From Gordonia pseudamarae (GTDB taxonomy: Bacteria; Actinomycetota; Actinomycetes; Mycobacteriales; Mycobacteriaceae): 64,000 nucleotides of DNA. Every line of letters begins with the position of its first letter. Position 1 is the first letter of the stretch. Location of the stretch: contig NZ_CP045809.1 in NCBI RefSeq assembly GCF_025273675.1, positions 2,480,001 through 2,544,000 on the forward strand, in the 5' to 3' direction. Shown here piece by piece: positions 19,066 to 28,693 of this stretch. Position numbers and translations under genes: made by a program. The notes below the pieces were generated by a model that did no database searches, was not told the origin of the DNA, and worked only from the letters and a program-made list of their open reading frames with translations.

Positions 19066-19251
19066 GCGACTTCCACATACGATCCCGGTTCCGGTGCCAT
19101 CTGCAGACAGCGTGGGGTAGGGCGACGTAGACTTACTCACCGCAATGGTGCTCCTCGATCTGGTCCGATTTGATACCTTCGCAAGTTCAATCATCTCAGG
19201 TTAGGGCACCATTCTTCATTCACGACACGAAATCGGCGTGAAAGCCCGAGG
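19066..19251 (-). mobile_element. Solo left end of an IS1380-family element
   Basis: On the minus strand, 19251 down to about 19066 matches the first 200 bp of the complete element at 59067. It has the terminal CCTCGGGCTTTC, the stretch CGTGTCGTGAATGAAGAATG, and the first codons of the transposase (ATG at 19194; SKSTSPYPTLSADGTGTGIV). Homology stops there and the remaining 1.5 kb and the right end are missing. It keeps GTGAGTAAG just before TCTACG, which the complete copy has lost, so it shows the older form of the transposase start. The 116 bp from 19252 to the metH stop hold no gene that I can support. Confidence 0.85.
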
Positions 19252-19367
19252 TTGGACTCCCTGACAGGGGCTGATTCGTTGCCGGCCAGATTGCCACCTT
19301 ATCCGAGGATTGCCACCGTCTTCAGCAAGGGCGTCGACAGTATTTCCTGGTGAGAGCGCTACATCTA

Positions 19368-22300
19368 CTACGTATTGAAGTACTTCGCTTCGGGATGGTG
19401 CAGGACGAAGGCGTCGGTGGACTGCTCGGGGTGCAGCTGCAACTCCTCCGACAGCACCACACCGATCCGGCCCGGCTCGAGCAGGTCGATCATCTTCGCG
19501 CGGTCGTCGAGATCGGGGCAGGCGCCGTACCCGAACGAGAAGCGGGCACCCCGATACTCGAGATCGAAGAAGCCCTGCGCGTGCTCGGGGTCCTCCGAGT
19601 CGAACGACAGCTCCGACCGGACCCGCTGATGCCAGTATTCGGCGAGGGCCTCGGTCAACTGCACGCCGATGCCGTGGACTTCGAGATAGTCGCGGTAGGC
19701 GTCCTCGGCGAACAATGTGTTGGCGAAGTCGGCGATCGGCTGACCCATCGTCACCAGCTGGAATGGCAGCACGTCGACCTGTTCCGCGGCGATGGCGGCC
19801 TCGCGGGAGGCGATGAAGTCGGCGATGCACAGGAACCGCGAGCGCTGCTGACGCGGGAACTCGAAAGTGTACCGCACGGGTGCGTCGGGTCGCGGTTCGG
19901 TGAGCACATGCACCGCATCGCCCTCGCTGACCGCCGGGAAGTACCCATAGACGACGGCGGCGTGCTGCAGGATGTTCTCGGTCGACAGCCGGTCGATCCA
20001 GTACCGCAGGCGCGGGCGGCCCTCGGCCTCCACCAGGTCCTCGTACGACGGTCCGTCGCCGCCGCGGGTTCCGCGCAGTCCCCACTGCCCCAGGAAGAGT
20101 GCCCGTTCGTCGAGCAGTTGCATGTAGTCGGCGATGGGTACCCCCTTGATGATGCGGGTACCCCAGAACGGCGGTGTCGGAATCAGGTTGTCGGTGGCGA
20201 CATCCGAGCGTGCCGGCACCTCTACCGGCACCTCTGCCGCCTTGCGTTTGGCGGCGATCTTCTTGGACCGCTCATGCCTGGCTTTGCGCTCGGCCGTCTT
20301 CTTGGCCGCGGCGATGGCCTCGGGGCTGTCCGGCGCCGGCCCCTCCCCCCGTTTTGTGGCCATGATGTCGTCCATCAACCGCAGTCCCTCGAAGGCGTCG
20401 CGCGCGTAGTGCACGTCGCCCTCGTAGGTGTCGCTCAGATCGTTCTCGACGTAGGCGCGGGTGAGCGCGGCGCCGCCGAGCAGCACCGGGTAGGCGTCGG
20501 CCAGGCCCCGTGAATTGATCTCCTCGAGGTTCTCCTTCATCACCACGGTCGATTTGACGAGCAACCCGGACATGCCGATCACGTCGGCCTTCTTGTCCTC
20601 CGCGACCTCCAGGATCGTCGAGATCGGTTGCTTGATACCGATGTTGACGACCTCGTAGCCGTTGTTGGACAGAATGATGTCGACGAGGTTCTTGCCGATG
20701 TCGTGCACATCGCCCTTGACGGTGGCCAGCACGATGCGGCCCTTGCCGCTGTCGCCGGTGGACTCCATATGCGGTTCTAGATGTGCCACAGCGGTTTTCA
20801 TCACCTCGGCCGATTGCAGCACGAACGGCAGCTGCATCTGTCCCGAGCCGAACAGTTCGCCGACCGTCTTCATCCCCGACAGCAGGGTCTCGTTGATGAT
20901 TTTCAGCGGCGGCACCTCGGTCATCGCCTCGTCGAGATCAGCTTCCAGACCGGCGCGTTCGCCGTCGACGATGCGCCGCTCCAGCCGCTCGAACAGCGGC
21001 AGTTTGGCCAGTTCGGCGGCCCGCGATTCGCGTGCCGACGCCGCCGACACGCCTTCGAACAGCTCCATCAGCTTTTGCAGCGGGTCGTAGGTGTCGGTGC
21101 GGCGGTTGTAGACCAGGTCGAGGGCAACCTCGCGATGCTCGTCGGGGATACGTGCCATCGGCAGGATCTTGGAGGCGTGCACGATGGCGGTGTCCAGGCC
21201 GACCTGGACGCATTCGTGCAGGAACACCGAGTTGAGCACCTGCCGTGCGGCCGGGTTCAGGCCGAACGAGATGTTGGAGATACCGAGGGTGAAGTGGATC
21301 TGCGGGTGCGCCTCCTTGATCCGCCGGATCGCTTCGATCGTTTCGATGCCGTCGCGGCGCACCTCCTCCTGACCGGTCGAGATCGGGAAGGTGAGGGCGT
21401 CGATGATGATGTCCTCTTCGGACAGCCCCCAGTTGTCGATGATGTCGGTGATCAGGCGTTCGGCGATCGCCACCTTGTGGTCGGCGGTGCGCGCCTGACC
21501 TTCCTCATCGATGGTCAGTGCCACCACCGCCGCGCCGTGCTCGACGACCAGGCGCATGATGCGGGCGAACCGCGAGTCGGGTCCGTCGCCGTCCTCGTAG
21601 TTGACGGAGTTGACCGCGCACCGGCCACCGAGCGCCTCCAGTCCGGCCTCGATCACTTCGGGCTCGGTGGAGTCGATCATGATCGGCAGCGTCGACGACG
21701 TGGCGAAACGGGTGGCCAGGGCCGTCATGTCGGCGGCACCGTCGCGGCCCACATAGTCGACGTTGAGGTCGAGCATGTGCGCGCCGTCGCGGGTCTGGTC
21801 CTTGGCCGTGTCGAGGCACTTCTGGTAGTCGCCGGAGATCATCGCCTCGCGGAACGCCTTGGATCCGTTGGAGTTGGTGCGTTCACCGATCACCAGGAAG
21901 CTGGCATCCTGGTCGAACGGCACCGCCGTGTACAGCGAGGACGTCTCCGACTGGTGGTCGGGCGTACGCACCGCGGGCGTGACCTGCGCCACGGCCTCGG
22001 CGACCTGGCGGATGTGTTCGGGGGTGGTGCCGCAGCAGCCGCCGACGAACGCCAGACCGAACCCGCTCACGAAGTCGCTCAGCGCCACCGCCAGCTCGTC
22101 GGGGGCCAGTGGGTACTCGGCGCCGTTGGGGCCCAGTACCGGCAGACCCGCGTTCGGCATCACCGACACCGGAATGCGGGCGTGCTTGGACAGGTAGCGC
22201 AGGTGCTCGCTCATCTCGGCCGGTCCGGTCGCGCAGTTCAGGCCGATCATGTCGACGCCGAGGGGCTCGATCGCGGTCAGTGCCGCACCGATCTCCGAAC

Positions 22301-22946
22301 CGAGCAGCATCGTGCCGGTCGTTTCGACGGTGACGTGGGAGATGATCGGGATCGACCGACCCAGGTCGGCCATCGCACGGCGGGCCGCGATCACCGCCCC
22401 CTTCACCTGCAGCAGGTCCTGACTGGTTTCCACCAGGATCGCGTCGGCGCCGCCGTCGAGCATGCCGGCCACACACTCGTAATAGGCGTTGCGGATGATC
22501 TCGAAGGTGGTGTGTCCGAGGCTGGGCAGTTTGGTGCCCGGACCTATCGAACCGAGCACGAACCGCGGGGTGCCCCCAGCGGAGACGCCCATCTCGTCGG
22601 CGACGCCGCGGGCGATCGCGGTGCCCTTGTAGGACAGTTCGCGGATGCGGTCGGCGATGTCGTAGTCGCCCAGATTGGACAGGTTGCAGCCGAAGGTGTT
22701 GGTTTCCACGGCGTCGGCGCCGGCCTCGAAGTAGGCTCGGTGGATATCGGCGAGGACGTCGGGCCGGGTGTCGTTGAGGATCTCGTTGCAGCCCTCAAGG
22801 CCGTTGAAGTCATCGAGCGTCAGATCCGCGGCTTGCAGCATCGTGCCCATCGCACCGTCGCCGATCAGGACTCGGCGGGACATCGCCGACAGGAACGATG
22901 AGTCGTATCCGGCCTGTTCGGTTGCATGCGGTTTACGGTGGGACAT
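19368..22946 (-). CDS. metH: Cobalamin-dependent methionine synthase
   Basis: An 1192-residue enzyme moving a methyl group from methyltetrahydrofolate through cobalamin to homocysteine. The homocysteine domain (1-325) has zinc ligands Cys238 (GLNCATGP) and Cys304/Cys305 (GGCCGTTPEH). The folate domain starts near 345 (VIGERTNSNGSKAF). The B12 domain has DVHDIGKN, the lower-ligand His being His748. The C-terminal AdoMet activation domain contains RPDAPVRYTFEFPRQQ and FSFGYGACPDL. Only 51 bp separate it from the divergent PAC2 gene, leaving no room for a cobalamin riboswitch. A Lys/Arg-rich linker (AAKKTAERKARHERSKKIAA) sits before the activation domain. Confidence 0.97.
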   Translation of the reverse strand: MSHRKPHATEQAGYDSSFLSAMSRRVLIGDGAMGTMLQAADLTLDDFNGLEGCNEILNDTRPDVLADIHRAYFEAGADAVETNTFGCNLSNLGDYDIADRIRELSYKGTAIARGVADEMGVSAGGTPRFVLGSIGPGTKLPSLGHTTFEIIRNAYYECVAGMLDGGADAILVETSQDLLQVKGAVIAARRAMADLGRSIPIISHVTVETTGTMLLGSEIGAALTAIEPLGVDMIGLNCATGPAEMSEHLRYLSKHARIPVSVMPNAGLPVLGPNGAEYPLAPDELAVALSDFVSGFGLAFVGGCCGTTPEHIRQVAEAVAQVTPAVRTPDHQSETSSLYTAVPFDQDASFLVIGERTNSNGSKAFREAMISGDYQKCLDTAKDQTRDGAHMLDLNVDYVGRDGAADMTALATRFATSSTLPIMIDSTEPEVIEAGLEALGGRCAVNSVNYEDGDGPDSRFARIMRLVVEHGAAVVALTIDEEGQARTADHKVAIAERLITDIIDNWGLSEEDIIIDALTFPISTGQEEVRRDGIETIEAIRRIKEAHPQIHFTLGISNISFGLNPAARQVLNSVFLHECVQVGLDTAIVHASKILPMARIPDEHREVALDLVYNRRTDTYDPLQKLMELFEGVSAASARESRAAELAKLPLFERLERRIVDGERAGLEADLDEAMTEVPPLKIINETLLSGMKTVGELFGSGQMQLPFVLQSAEVMKTAVAHLEPHMESTGDSGKGRIVLATVKGDVHDIGKNLVDIILSNNGYEVVNIGIKQPISTILEVAEDKKADVIGMSGLLVKSTVVMKENLEEINSRGLADAYPVLLGGAALTRAYVENDLSDTYEGDVHYARDAFEGLRLMDDIMATKRGEGPAPDSPEAIAAAKKTAERKARHERSKKIAAKRKAAEVPVEVPARSDVATDNLIPTPPFWGTRIIKGVPIADYMQLLDERALFLGQWGLRGTRGGDGPSYEDLVEAEGRPRLRYWIDRLSTENILQHAAVVYGYFPAVSEGDAVHVLTEPRPDAPVRYTFEFPRQQRSRFLCIADFIASREAAIAAEQVDVLPFQLVTMGQPIADFANTLFAEDAYRDYLEVHGIGVQLTEALAEYWHQRVRSELSFDSEDPEHAQGFFDLEYRGARFSFGYGACPDLDDRAKMIDLLEPGRIGVVLSEELQLHPEQSTDAFVLHHPEAKYFNT

Positions 22947-22997
22947 GCTTGACAGCTTAGTTCGCCCTTCTTCGCGGTTGGGTCGTAGGCTGGATCA

Positions 22998-23879
22998 GTG
23001 AACGCTGAGCAGCTGTCGAACCTTCCCCGGCTCCGCCGTCCGGTGCTGATCGCCGCATTCGAGGGGTGGAACGATGCGGGCGATGCCGCAAGCGGCGCGG
23101 TCGAGCATCTGGCGCTGAATTGGGACGCCCAACACCTCATCGACATCGAATCCGACGACTACTACGACTACCAGGTCAACCGGCCGACCGTGAAGCAGGT
23201 CGACGGCGTGACCAGGCGCATCGACTGGCCGACCACGTCCATCTCCTGGTGCAGCCCGGCCGGTGCGGACCGCGACGTCGTGATCATCCGCGGCATTGAA
23301 CCCAATATGCGCTGGCGTGCCTTCTGCGCCGAGATCGTCGAGGTCTCGCGCGCGCTGGGCGTGGAGGTGACGGTGATGCTGGGTGCGTTGCTCGCCGACA
23401 CTCCGCACACACGGCCGGTGCCGGTGACCGGCGCCGCATACAGCAGTGAGTCGGCCACGCGCTACAACCTGGCCGAAAGCCGGTACGAGGGACCGACTGG
23501 TATCACCGGGGTGCTGCAGGACCTGTTCGTGCAGGCCGGATTGCCGTCGTTGTCGTTCTGGGCGGCGGTCCCGCACTACGTGTCCACCCCGCCCAATCCG
23601 AAGGCGACCATCGCCCTGCTGCGGCGCGTCGAGGAGGTGCTCGACATAGAGGTGCCGTTGGGCACGCTTCCCGAGCAGTCCGAGGAATGGGAACGCTCGG
23701 TCACCGAGATGACCGAGGACGACGACGAGATCGCCGACTACGTGCGTGGGCTGGAGGAACGCGGTGACGCCGAGGACAACCCCGACGAGCTGATGGCCAA
23801 GTTCGACGGGGATGCGCTGGCCGCCGAATTCGAACGGTATCTCAAGCGCCGCGGCGACTCCGGGCCGTTTCCGGGCTGA
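22998..23879 (+). CDS. PAC2-family protein (proteasome-assembly-chaperone fold)
   Basis: A 293-residue protein with the PAC2 fold. Characteristic segments are LRRPVLIAAFEGWNDAGDAA (11-30), DYYDYQVNRPTV, the hydrophobic strand DVVIIRGIEPNMRWR and PVTGAAYSSESATRYNLAES. The fold is named after the eukaryotic 20S assembly chaperone, but the role of the actinobacterial protein is not established. In mycobacteria it lies close to metH, as here. The C-terminal third is acidic (TEMTEDDDEIADYVRGLEE). GTG start; divergent from metH. Its presence in a window that also holds the proteasome ATPase gene is suggestive but not proof of a link. Confidence 0.88.
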   Translation: MNAEQLSNLPRLRRPVLIAAFEGWNDAGDAASGAVEHLALNWDAQHLIDIESDDYYDYQVNRPTVKQVDGVTRRIDWPTTSISWCSPAGADRDVVIIRGIEPNMRWRAFCAEIVEVSRALGVEVTVMLGALLADTPHTRPVPVTGAAYSSESATRYNLAESRYEGPTGITGVLQDLFVQAGLPSLSFWAAVPHYVSTPPNPKATIALLRRVEEVLDIEVPLGTLPEQSEEWERSVTEMTEDDDEIADYVRGLEERGDAEDNPDELMAKFDGDALAAEFERYLKRRGDSGPFPG

Positions 23880-23907
23880 GGGTCGCTGAGGGGCCGGTGG
23901 CGTTGCG

Positions 23908-24246
23908 CTAGCCGATCCTCTCGATCGACTCGACGGGCGTGGTGATGCGCCAGGTGCGCACGTCCGGGTCGTCGGCCGCGCGCACCCAGAACTGGGCCGA
24001 TTCGCCGATCCGGCAGCTGCGCACACCCAGGAGCGGGATGTCCTCGGAATCGCGGCGCAGTCTGCTGACCGCCCATTCCTCGCTGTCGGAGACCCCCACC
24101 CCGGGTGCCCGGAGCAGCGTCATCTCGTTGAAATCGAGCAAATACGTTGACGTCTGGGTGACGACGGTCCACACTCCCGAATCAGTGTTGGGGGTAATCT
24201 CATTCGCGCGAGCCACGAGAGCACTGTACCCAAGCGGACGAGACAT
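23908..24246 (-). CDS. Small conserved-looking protein of unknown function
   Basis: A 112-residue soluble protein I do not recognise. Internal features are VWTVVTQTSTYLLDFNEMTL, an amphipathic beta pattern, and LLGVRSCRIGESAQFWVR followed by WRITTPVESIERI, which suggests a small all-beta domain. An alternative GTG start (VARANEITPN, 24213) would give about 101 residues. TACAGT lies 8 nt before that GTG and may be the -10 of a leaderless transcript. It sits between PAC2 (convergent) and mshC (same direction, 24-bp gap), so may be expressed with or between them. Confidence 0.6.
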   Translation of the reverse strand: MSRPLGYSALVARANEITPNTDSGVWTVVTQTSTYLLDFNEMTLLRAPGVGVSDSEEWAVSRLRRDSEDIPLLGVRSCRIGESAQFWVRAADDPDVRTWRITTPVESIERIG

Positions 24247-24270
24247 CTGTCACCCAGCGCGCATCGGGAT

Positions 24271-25509
24271 TCAGCGCAGGCTGATCCCCAGGAGCGCGTC
24301 GACGGCCACCGCGATCTCCGCCGGTGCCGACGCCGACCGGCCGATGCCGGTTTCCACGTCCGCACACCATCCGTCCACCGCGGCGAGCGCCTTCGGGGTG
24401 TTCAGGTCGTCGGCCAGATGCTGACGGACCCGGTCGATGACGGGTGCGGCGTCGCGGGCGGCGGTGGCGGCGGCCGCCGAACGCCATCGGTTCAGCCGGG
24501 CGATCGCCCGCTCGAGCACGTCGGCGGTCCACATCCGGTCGGTGCGGTAGTGGCTTTCGAGCAGGCCGAGCCGGATCGCCGCCGGGTCCACGCCCTGCTC
24601 ACGCAACCTGGACACCAGCACGAGGTTGCCCAGGCTCTTGGACATCTTCTCGCCGTCGAGGCCGATCATGCCGGTGTGCACGTAGTGCCGGGCGAAGCGG
24701 CGGGTGTCGGTGAGCGCCTCACCGTGTGCGGCGGAGAACTCGTGGTGCGGGAAGATCAGGTCCTGTCCGCCGCCCTGGATGTCGAATTCGACACCGAGGC
24801 GGTTGAGTGCGATCGCCGAACATTCGATGTGCCAGCCGGGCCGGCCCGGGCCGTGCGGGGATTCCCACGACGGTTCGCCGGGCCGGGCGGCACGCCACAG
24901 CAGGGCGTCGAGCGGATCGCGTTTGCCACGCCGGTCGGGGTCGCCGCCGCGTTCGGCGAAGAACCGGTCCATCGTCGCCCGGTCGTAGCCCGATTCGTAG
25001 CCGAACTGTTCGGTGGCGTCGGTGCGGAAGTAGATGTCGGGGTACTCATCGTCGATGATGTAGGCGGCACCGGAGGCGACGAGTTTGCCTACCGCCTCCA
25101 CCACCTCCTCGACCGATTCGACGGCGCCGATGTAGTCACGCGGTGGAAGCACGCGCAGCGCGGTCATGTCGTCACGGAACAGCTGGGTCTCGCGGGCGCC
25201 GAGGTCACGCCAGTCGATTCCGTCGCGGTCCGCCCGTTCGAACAGCGGATCGTCGACGTCGGTGACGTTCTGCACATAGTGCACGTCATGGCCCTGGTCA
25301 CGCAGTACCCGGTTGATGATGTCGAAGGTCAGATAGGTGGCGGCATGACCGAGGTGGGTGGCGTCGTACGGGGTGATCCCGCATACGTACATGGTCGCGG
25401 TCCGGCCGGGGGTGACCGGACGGACCTGCCGGTCGGCGGTGTCATGGAGGCGAAGTGCCGGACCACGGCCGGGGACGACCGGAAGGCTGGGTTGTGGCCA
25501 CGATTGCAT
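24271..25509 (-). CDS. mshC: Cysteine:1D-myo-inosityl 2-amino-2-deoxy-alpha-D-glucopyranoside ligase
   Basis: A 412-residue class I aminoacyl-tRNA-synthetase-like enzyme that joins cysteine to GlcN-inositol in mycothiol synthesis, using ATP. It keeps the zinc Cys of [11 protein letters not shown] (Cys43), the HIGH-like THLGH (51-55) and KMSKS (288-292). It lacks the tRNA-binding tail of true cysteinyl-tRNA synthetase. [20 protein letters not shown] is the standard MshC opening, so the ATG at 25509 is chosen over a GTG 9 nt upstream. Mycothiol is restricted to Actinobacteria, so this gene anchors the phylogeny. CysQ, next to mshC in mycobacteria, is not present here. Confidence 0.96.
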   Translation of the reverse strand: MQSWPQPSLPVVPGRGPALRLHDTADRQVRPVTPGRTATMYVCGITPYDATHLGHAATYLTFDIINRVLRDQGHDVHYVQNVTDVDDPLFERADRDGIDWRDLGARETQLFRDDMTALRVLPPRDYIGAVESVEEVVEAVGKLVASGAAYIIDDEYPDIYFRTDATEQFGYESGYDRATMDRFFAERGGDPDRRGKRDPLDALLWRAARPGEPSWESPHGPGRPGWHIECSAIALNRLGVEFDIQGGGQDLIFPHHEFSAAHGEALTDTRRFARHYVHTGMIGLDGEKMSKSLGNLVLVSRLREQGVDPAAIRLGLLESHYRTDRMWTADVLERAIARLNRWRSAAAATAARDAAPVIDRVRQHLADDLNTPKALAAVDGWCADVETGIGRSASAPAEIAVAVDALLGISLR

Positions 25510-25567
25510 GATGACCACTGTATGGAATGTCGCGCGGGCCTTCCGATCGCCCCCGGCTCGGTCGCGG

Positions 25568-25777
25568 TCAGTTGCCGCTCAGCGTGTCCTTGATGTCGTC
25601 GACCTTCCCCTTGACCGCGTCGGCGGCGTCGGAGATCGCCTGCTTGCCCTTGGCGACGTTCTGGTCGTCGCGTCCTTCGTCCTTGAGCTTGTCGTCGTCG
25701 GTGAGACTGCCGACCGCTTCTTTGCCGCGCCCGGCAAGTTCTTCGGCCTTGTTCTTGGCGTCGTCGGCGATGCCCAT
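25568..25777 (-). CDS. CsbD-like stress protein
   Basis: A 69-residue, highly charged, Ala/Lys/Asp-rich protein of the CsbD type ([20 protein letters not shown], then [15 protein letters not shown]). CsbD-like proteins are small helical proteins induced in general stress in Bacillus and others; the molecular role is not known. The start at 25777 is fixed by GGAGG 4 nt upstream and the family opening; the upstream extension of the frame has no such support. It is upstream of mshC with a 58-bp gap in the same direction. A stress-responsive promoter is expected but none was identified. Confidence 0.82.
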   Translation of the reverse strand: MGIADDAKNKAEELAGRGKEAVGSLTDDDKLKDEGRDDQNVAKGKQAISDAADAVKGKVDDIKDTLSGN

Positions 25778-25884
25778 GCTGCCTCCTTCACTCGGAAGAC
25801 CACCGCATATGCGGCAGCTGCAAGTCACGATGCCAGATCCTGTCGGTCGCCGTGTCCGCCGGCGGGCAGGCGTATAATGCGGCC

Positions 25885-27069
25885 TCAACCGCGGTAGGCG
25901 GCCTGTCCGGTGAGCGCCTGGCCGATGATGAGCTGGTGCACCTCGCTGGTGCCCTCATAGGTGAGCACCGACTCCAGATTGTTGGCATGACGCATGATCG
26001 GGAACTCCAGGGTGATGCCGGCGGCGCCCAGGATGGTGCGGGACGTACGCGCGATGTTGATCGCCTCGCGCACATTGTTGAGTTTTCCGAGGCTGATCTG
26101 CTCGGAGGTCAGCGTGCCGGCATCCTTGAGTTCGCCGAGTTGGGCCGCCAGCAGCACACCCTTGCCGTACTCGAGTGCCATGTCGGCGATTTTCGCCTGG
26201 GTCAGCTGGAAGCCTGACAGCGGACGGTCGAAGATCTCCCGTTCACCGGAGTAGGCGATCGCGGTCTGCAGGCAGTCGCGGGCCGCGCCCATCGCGCCGA
26301 AGACGATGCCGAACCGTGCCTCGTTGAGGCAGCTCAGCGGACCCCTGAGCCCCTCGGCCTCGGGTAGCAGCGCCGAGGCGGGCAGCCTGACGTTGTCGAG
26401 CACCAGTTCACCGGTGACCGAGGCGCGCAGCGACAGCTTGTGCTTGATCGCCGGTGCCGAGAATCCCGGGGTGTCGGTCGGGACGACGAAGCCGCGAACT
26501 CCGCGTGCATCGCCCTGCTCGCCGGTCTGGGCCCACACGACGGCTACGTCGGCGACCGAGGCGTTGGTGATCCACATCTTGTTGCCGTTGAGGATCCAGT
26601 CGTCGCCGTCGCGCCGGGCACGGGTCCGCATACCGCCCGGATTGGAACCGTAGTCGGGTTCGGTCAGGCCGAAGCAGCCGATCGCCTCCCCACGCGCCAT
26701 CTGTGGCAGCCATTGCTGCTTCTGTTCCTCGCTGCCCCACCGCCAGATCGCGAACATGGCCAGCGACCCCTGAACGGAGACGAGCGAACGCAGACCCGAA
26801 TCGGCGGCCTCCAACTCCAGGCAGGCCAGCCCGTAGGCCTTCGCCGAGGTTCCGGCGCAGTCGTAGCCCTGCAGGTGCATTCCGAGGACGCCGAGACCGC
26901 CGAGTCCGCGCGCCAGATCGCGCGCCGGGATCTCACCGGTCTCGTACCATCCGGCCAGGTGCGGAGTGATGTCGCGGGCGACGAAATCCCGTACGGTGGC
27001 GGCGATAGCGAGTTCTTCGGCCGAGAAGAGCCTGTCGACGGCGAAGAGTTCGTTGAGTGCAGTGGTCAT
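25885..27069 (-). CDS. Acyl-CoA dehydrogenase, glutaryl-CoA dehydrogenase-like
   Basis: A 394-residue FAD flavoprotein. The FAD/substrate signature is CFGLTEPDYGSNPGGMRTRA (132-151), and the catalytic base is Glu372 in TYEGTSEVHQL. YEGT in this form, together with the overall resemblance, points to the glutaryl-CoA dehydrogenase group, which oxidises and may decarboxylate glutaryl-CoA to crotonyl-CoA. It is the last gene of the operon, overlapping the CoA-ligase stop by ATGA. In a cyclohexanecarboxylate route, pimeloyl-CoA is shortened to glutaryl-CoA, so this enzyme would finish the path. A plain short-chain acyl-CoA dehydrogenase is the alternative. Confidence 0.85.
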   Translation of the reverse strand: MTTALNELFAVDRLFSAEELAIAATVRDFVARDITPHLAGWYETGEIPARDLARGLGGLGVLGMHLQGYDCAGTSAKAYGLACLELEAADSGLRSLVSVQGSLAMFAIWRWGSEEQKQQWLPQMARGEAIGCFGLTEPDYGSNPGGMRTRARRDGDDWILNGNKMWITNASVADVAVVWAQTGEQGDARGVRGFVVPTDTPGFSAPAIKHKLSLRASVTGELVLDNVRLPASALLPEAEGLRGPLSCLNEARFGIVFGAMGAARDCLQTAIAYSGEREIFDRPLSGFQLTQAKIADMALEYGKGVLLAAQLGELKDAGTLTSEQISLGKLNNVREAINIARTSRTILGAAGITLEFPIMRHANNLESVLTYEGTSEVHQLIIGQALTGQAAYRG

Positions 27070-28679
27070 GCGTCATCACCAATCTTGCGGCGCAGTTGAA
27101 ATTTCTGAATCTTTCCCGAGGGCGTGGTGGGCAATGAGTCCATTACCTCCAGCCGTTCGGGCCAGTACTGTTTGGCCAGTCCCTTTCCCGCCAGGTATTC
27201 CTGCATCTCGGAAAAGGTGAATCCGGCCGCGCGTTCGTCCGGTTTGAGTACCACGCACGCGCAGGCGCGTTCCTGCAGGCGCGGGTCGGGCAGACCGATC
27301 ACGGCGACCGACTCGATTCGCGGATTCTCGTAGAAGACGTTCTCCACGAAGGCGACCGGAATGTTCTCGCCACCGCGGATGACGATGTCCTTGGTCCTGC
27401 CGGAGATCTTGAGGTAGCCGTCGGCGTCGATCACGCCGATGTCGCCGGTGTCGAACCAGTCCTGCGAGAAGGCGGCCCGGGTCTCGTCGGGGCGGTTGAG
27501 GTAGCCGACGAACAGCGAGGGCCCGCGAACCTGCAGACGTCCTTCGGTACCCGGGGCACCCGCCTCGCCGTCGGCGTCGACGGTCCGGATCTCCATACCG
27601 GGCCACGGACAGCCGTCGGTGCCGACGATCTTCTCGACCGGGTCACCGGGCACGCCGAGCGTCACCAGCGCGTTCTCGGTCTGCCCCCAGCCGCCGAGCA
27701 CCACCATGCCCGGCACCGAACGCCGGGCCTGTTCGAGGATCGCCCGCGGTATCGGGGCGCCCATGCAGCAGAACAGTCGCAGACTCGACAGATCGTTGTC
27801 GGCGAGCGAGTGCGCGGAAATGAAGTCGTGCAGGAACGGGGTTGCGCCGGAGGTGTAGTTGATCTTGTGCCGGGCGACCAACTCGACGAACCGCTCCTTG
27901 TCCCATACGTCCTGCAAGACGCAGGTCGCACCGTTCTGCACGTTCAGGCGCGCTCCGTAGAGGAACCCGGTGAGGTGCGCCAGGGTGGACGCGATGTGGA
28001 ACACGGTGTCGGCGGTGATCCCGAGCCGGGCCGGCAGCGGGAGGTTCGCGGCCACCAACGTGTTGTGGGTGTGCATGACACCCTTGGGTTCGCCGGTGGT
28101 GCCCGAGGTGAAGATCAGCAGGGAGACGTCGTCGCCGTCCGGCCGCAGGGCACCCAGCTCGGCGCGGTCGCGTCGCTGCTCCCACGGCGTGTCCATGAAC
28201 TCGTCGAAGCTCGAGCCCACCACCAGCGTGTGTTGCACCGATGGCAGCGCCCCCGAAAGGTCCTCGTACATCGCCCGATAGTCGAATCCGCGGAACGTCT
28301 CGGGAATGATCAGCACCTTGCTCTCGGCAAGGCGGATCATGAACGCGACCTCGCGTTCGCGATAGATCGGGATGAGCGGGTTGCTGACCGCACCGATCCG
28401 GCTCGCCGCGTAGTGCACGACGACCCATTCGATCCAGTTCGGTATCTGGAAGGACACCACGTCGCCGGGCCGCACGCCCAGTTCGAGAAGTCCGAGCGCG
28501 CAACGGTCGACCTCGTCGCGCAGCTGCGCGTAGGTGATCTCGCGCCGATGGTCGACGAAGGCCGTCTTGTCCGGGGTCTGTCGGGCGTAGTCGTCGAGGT
28601 AGTCGGTGATCACCCTGTCCGGCCAGTAGCCGCCGTCGTGATAGGCCGCTGACAGCTGCGGGGTGAGCATTGTCTCCAT
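27066..28679 (-). CDS. aliA: Acyl-CoA synthetase, cyclohexanecarboxylate-CoA ligase-like
   Basis: A 537-residue AMP-forming ligase of the ANL family that would make CoA thioesters of alicyclic or aromatic acids. The P-loop is TSGTTGEPKG (191-200). GWGQTEN is the A5 motif, WFDTGDIG the A7 motif, and SGRTKDIVIRGGENI the hinge region. The C-terminal catalytic lysine is Lys523 in PSGKIQKFQL. The opening YHDGGYWPDRVITDYLDDYA and overall resemblance recall AliA of Rhodopseudomonas, an impression strengthened by the operon neighbours. It starts 14 bp after the dehydrogenase/reductase gene. Ligases for related acids cannot be excluded. Confidence 0.82.
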   Translation of the reverse strand: METMLTPQLSAAYHDGGYWPDRVITDYLDDYARQTPDKTAFVDHRREITYAQLRDEVDRCALGLLELGVRPGDVVSFQIPNWIEWVVVHYAASRIGAVSNPLIPIYREREVAFMIRLAESKVLIIPETFRGFDYRAMYEDLSGALPSVQHTLVVGSSFDEFMDTPWEQRRDRAELGALRPDGDDVSLLIFTSGTTGEPKGVMHTHNTLVAANLPLPARLGITADTVFHIASTLAHLTGFLYGARLNVQNGATCVLQDVWDKERFVELVARHKINYTSGATPFLHDFISAHSLADNDLSSLRLFCCMGAPIPRAILEQARRSVPGMVVLGGWGQTENALVTLGVPGDPVEKIVGTDGCPWPGMEIRTVDADGEAGAPGTEGRLQVRGPSLFVGYLNRPDETRAAFSQDWFDTGDIGVIDADGYLKISGRTKDIVIRGGENIPVAFVENVFYENPRIESVAVIGLPDPRLQERACACVVLKPDERAAGFTFSEMQEYLAGKGLAKQYWPERLEVMDSLPTTPSGKIQKFQLRRKIGDDA

Positions 28680-28693
28680 GATCCGATGTCCTG

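Noticed and set aside
22947..22997. Cobalamin or SAM riboswitch before metH
   Set aside because: Only 51 bp lie between metH and the divergent PAC2 gene, too short for either, and no B12-box-like sequence was seen.
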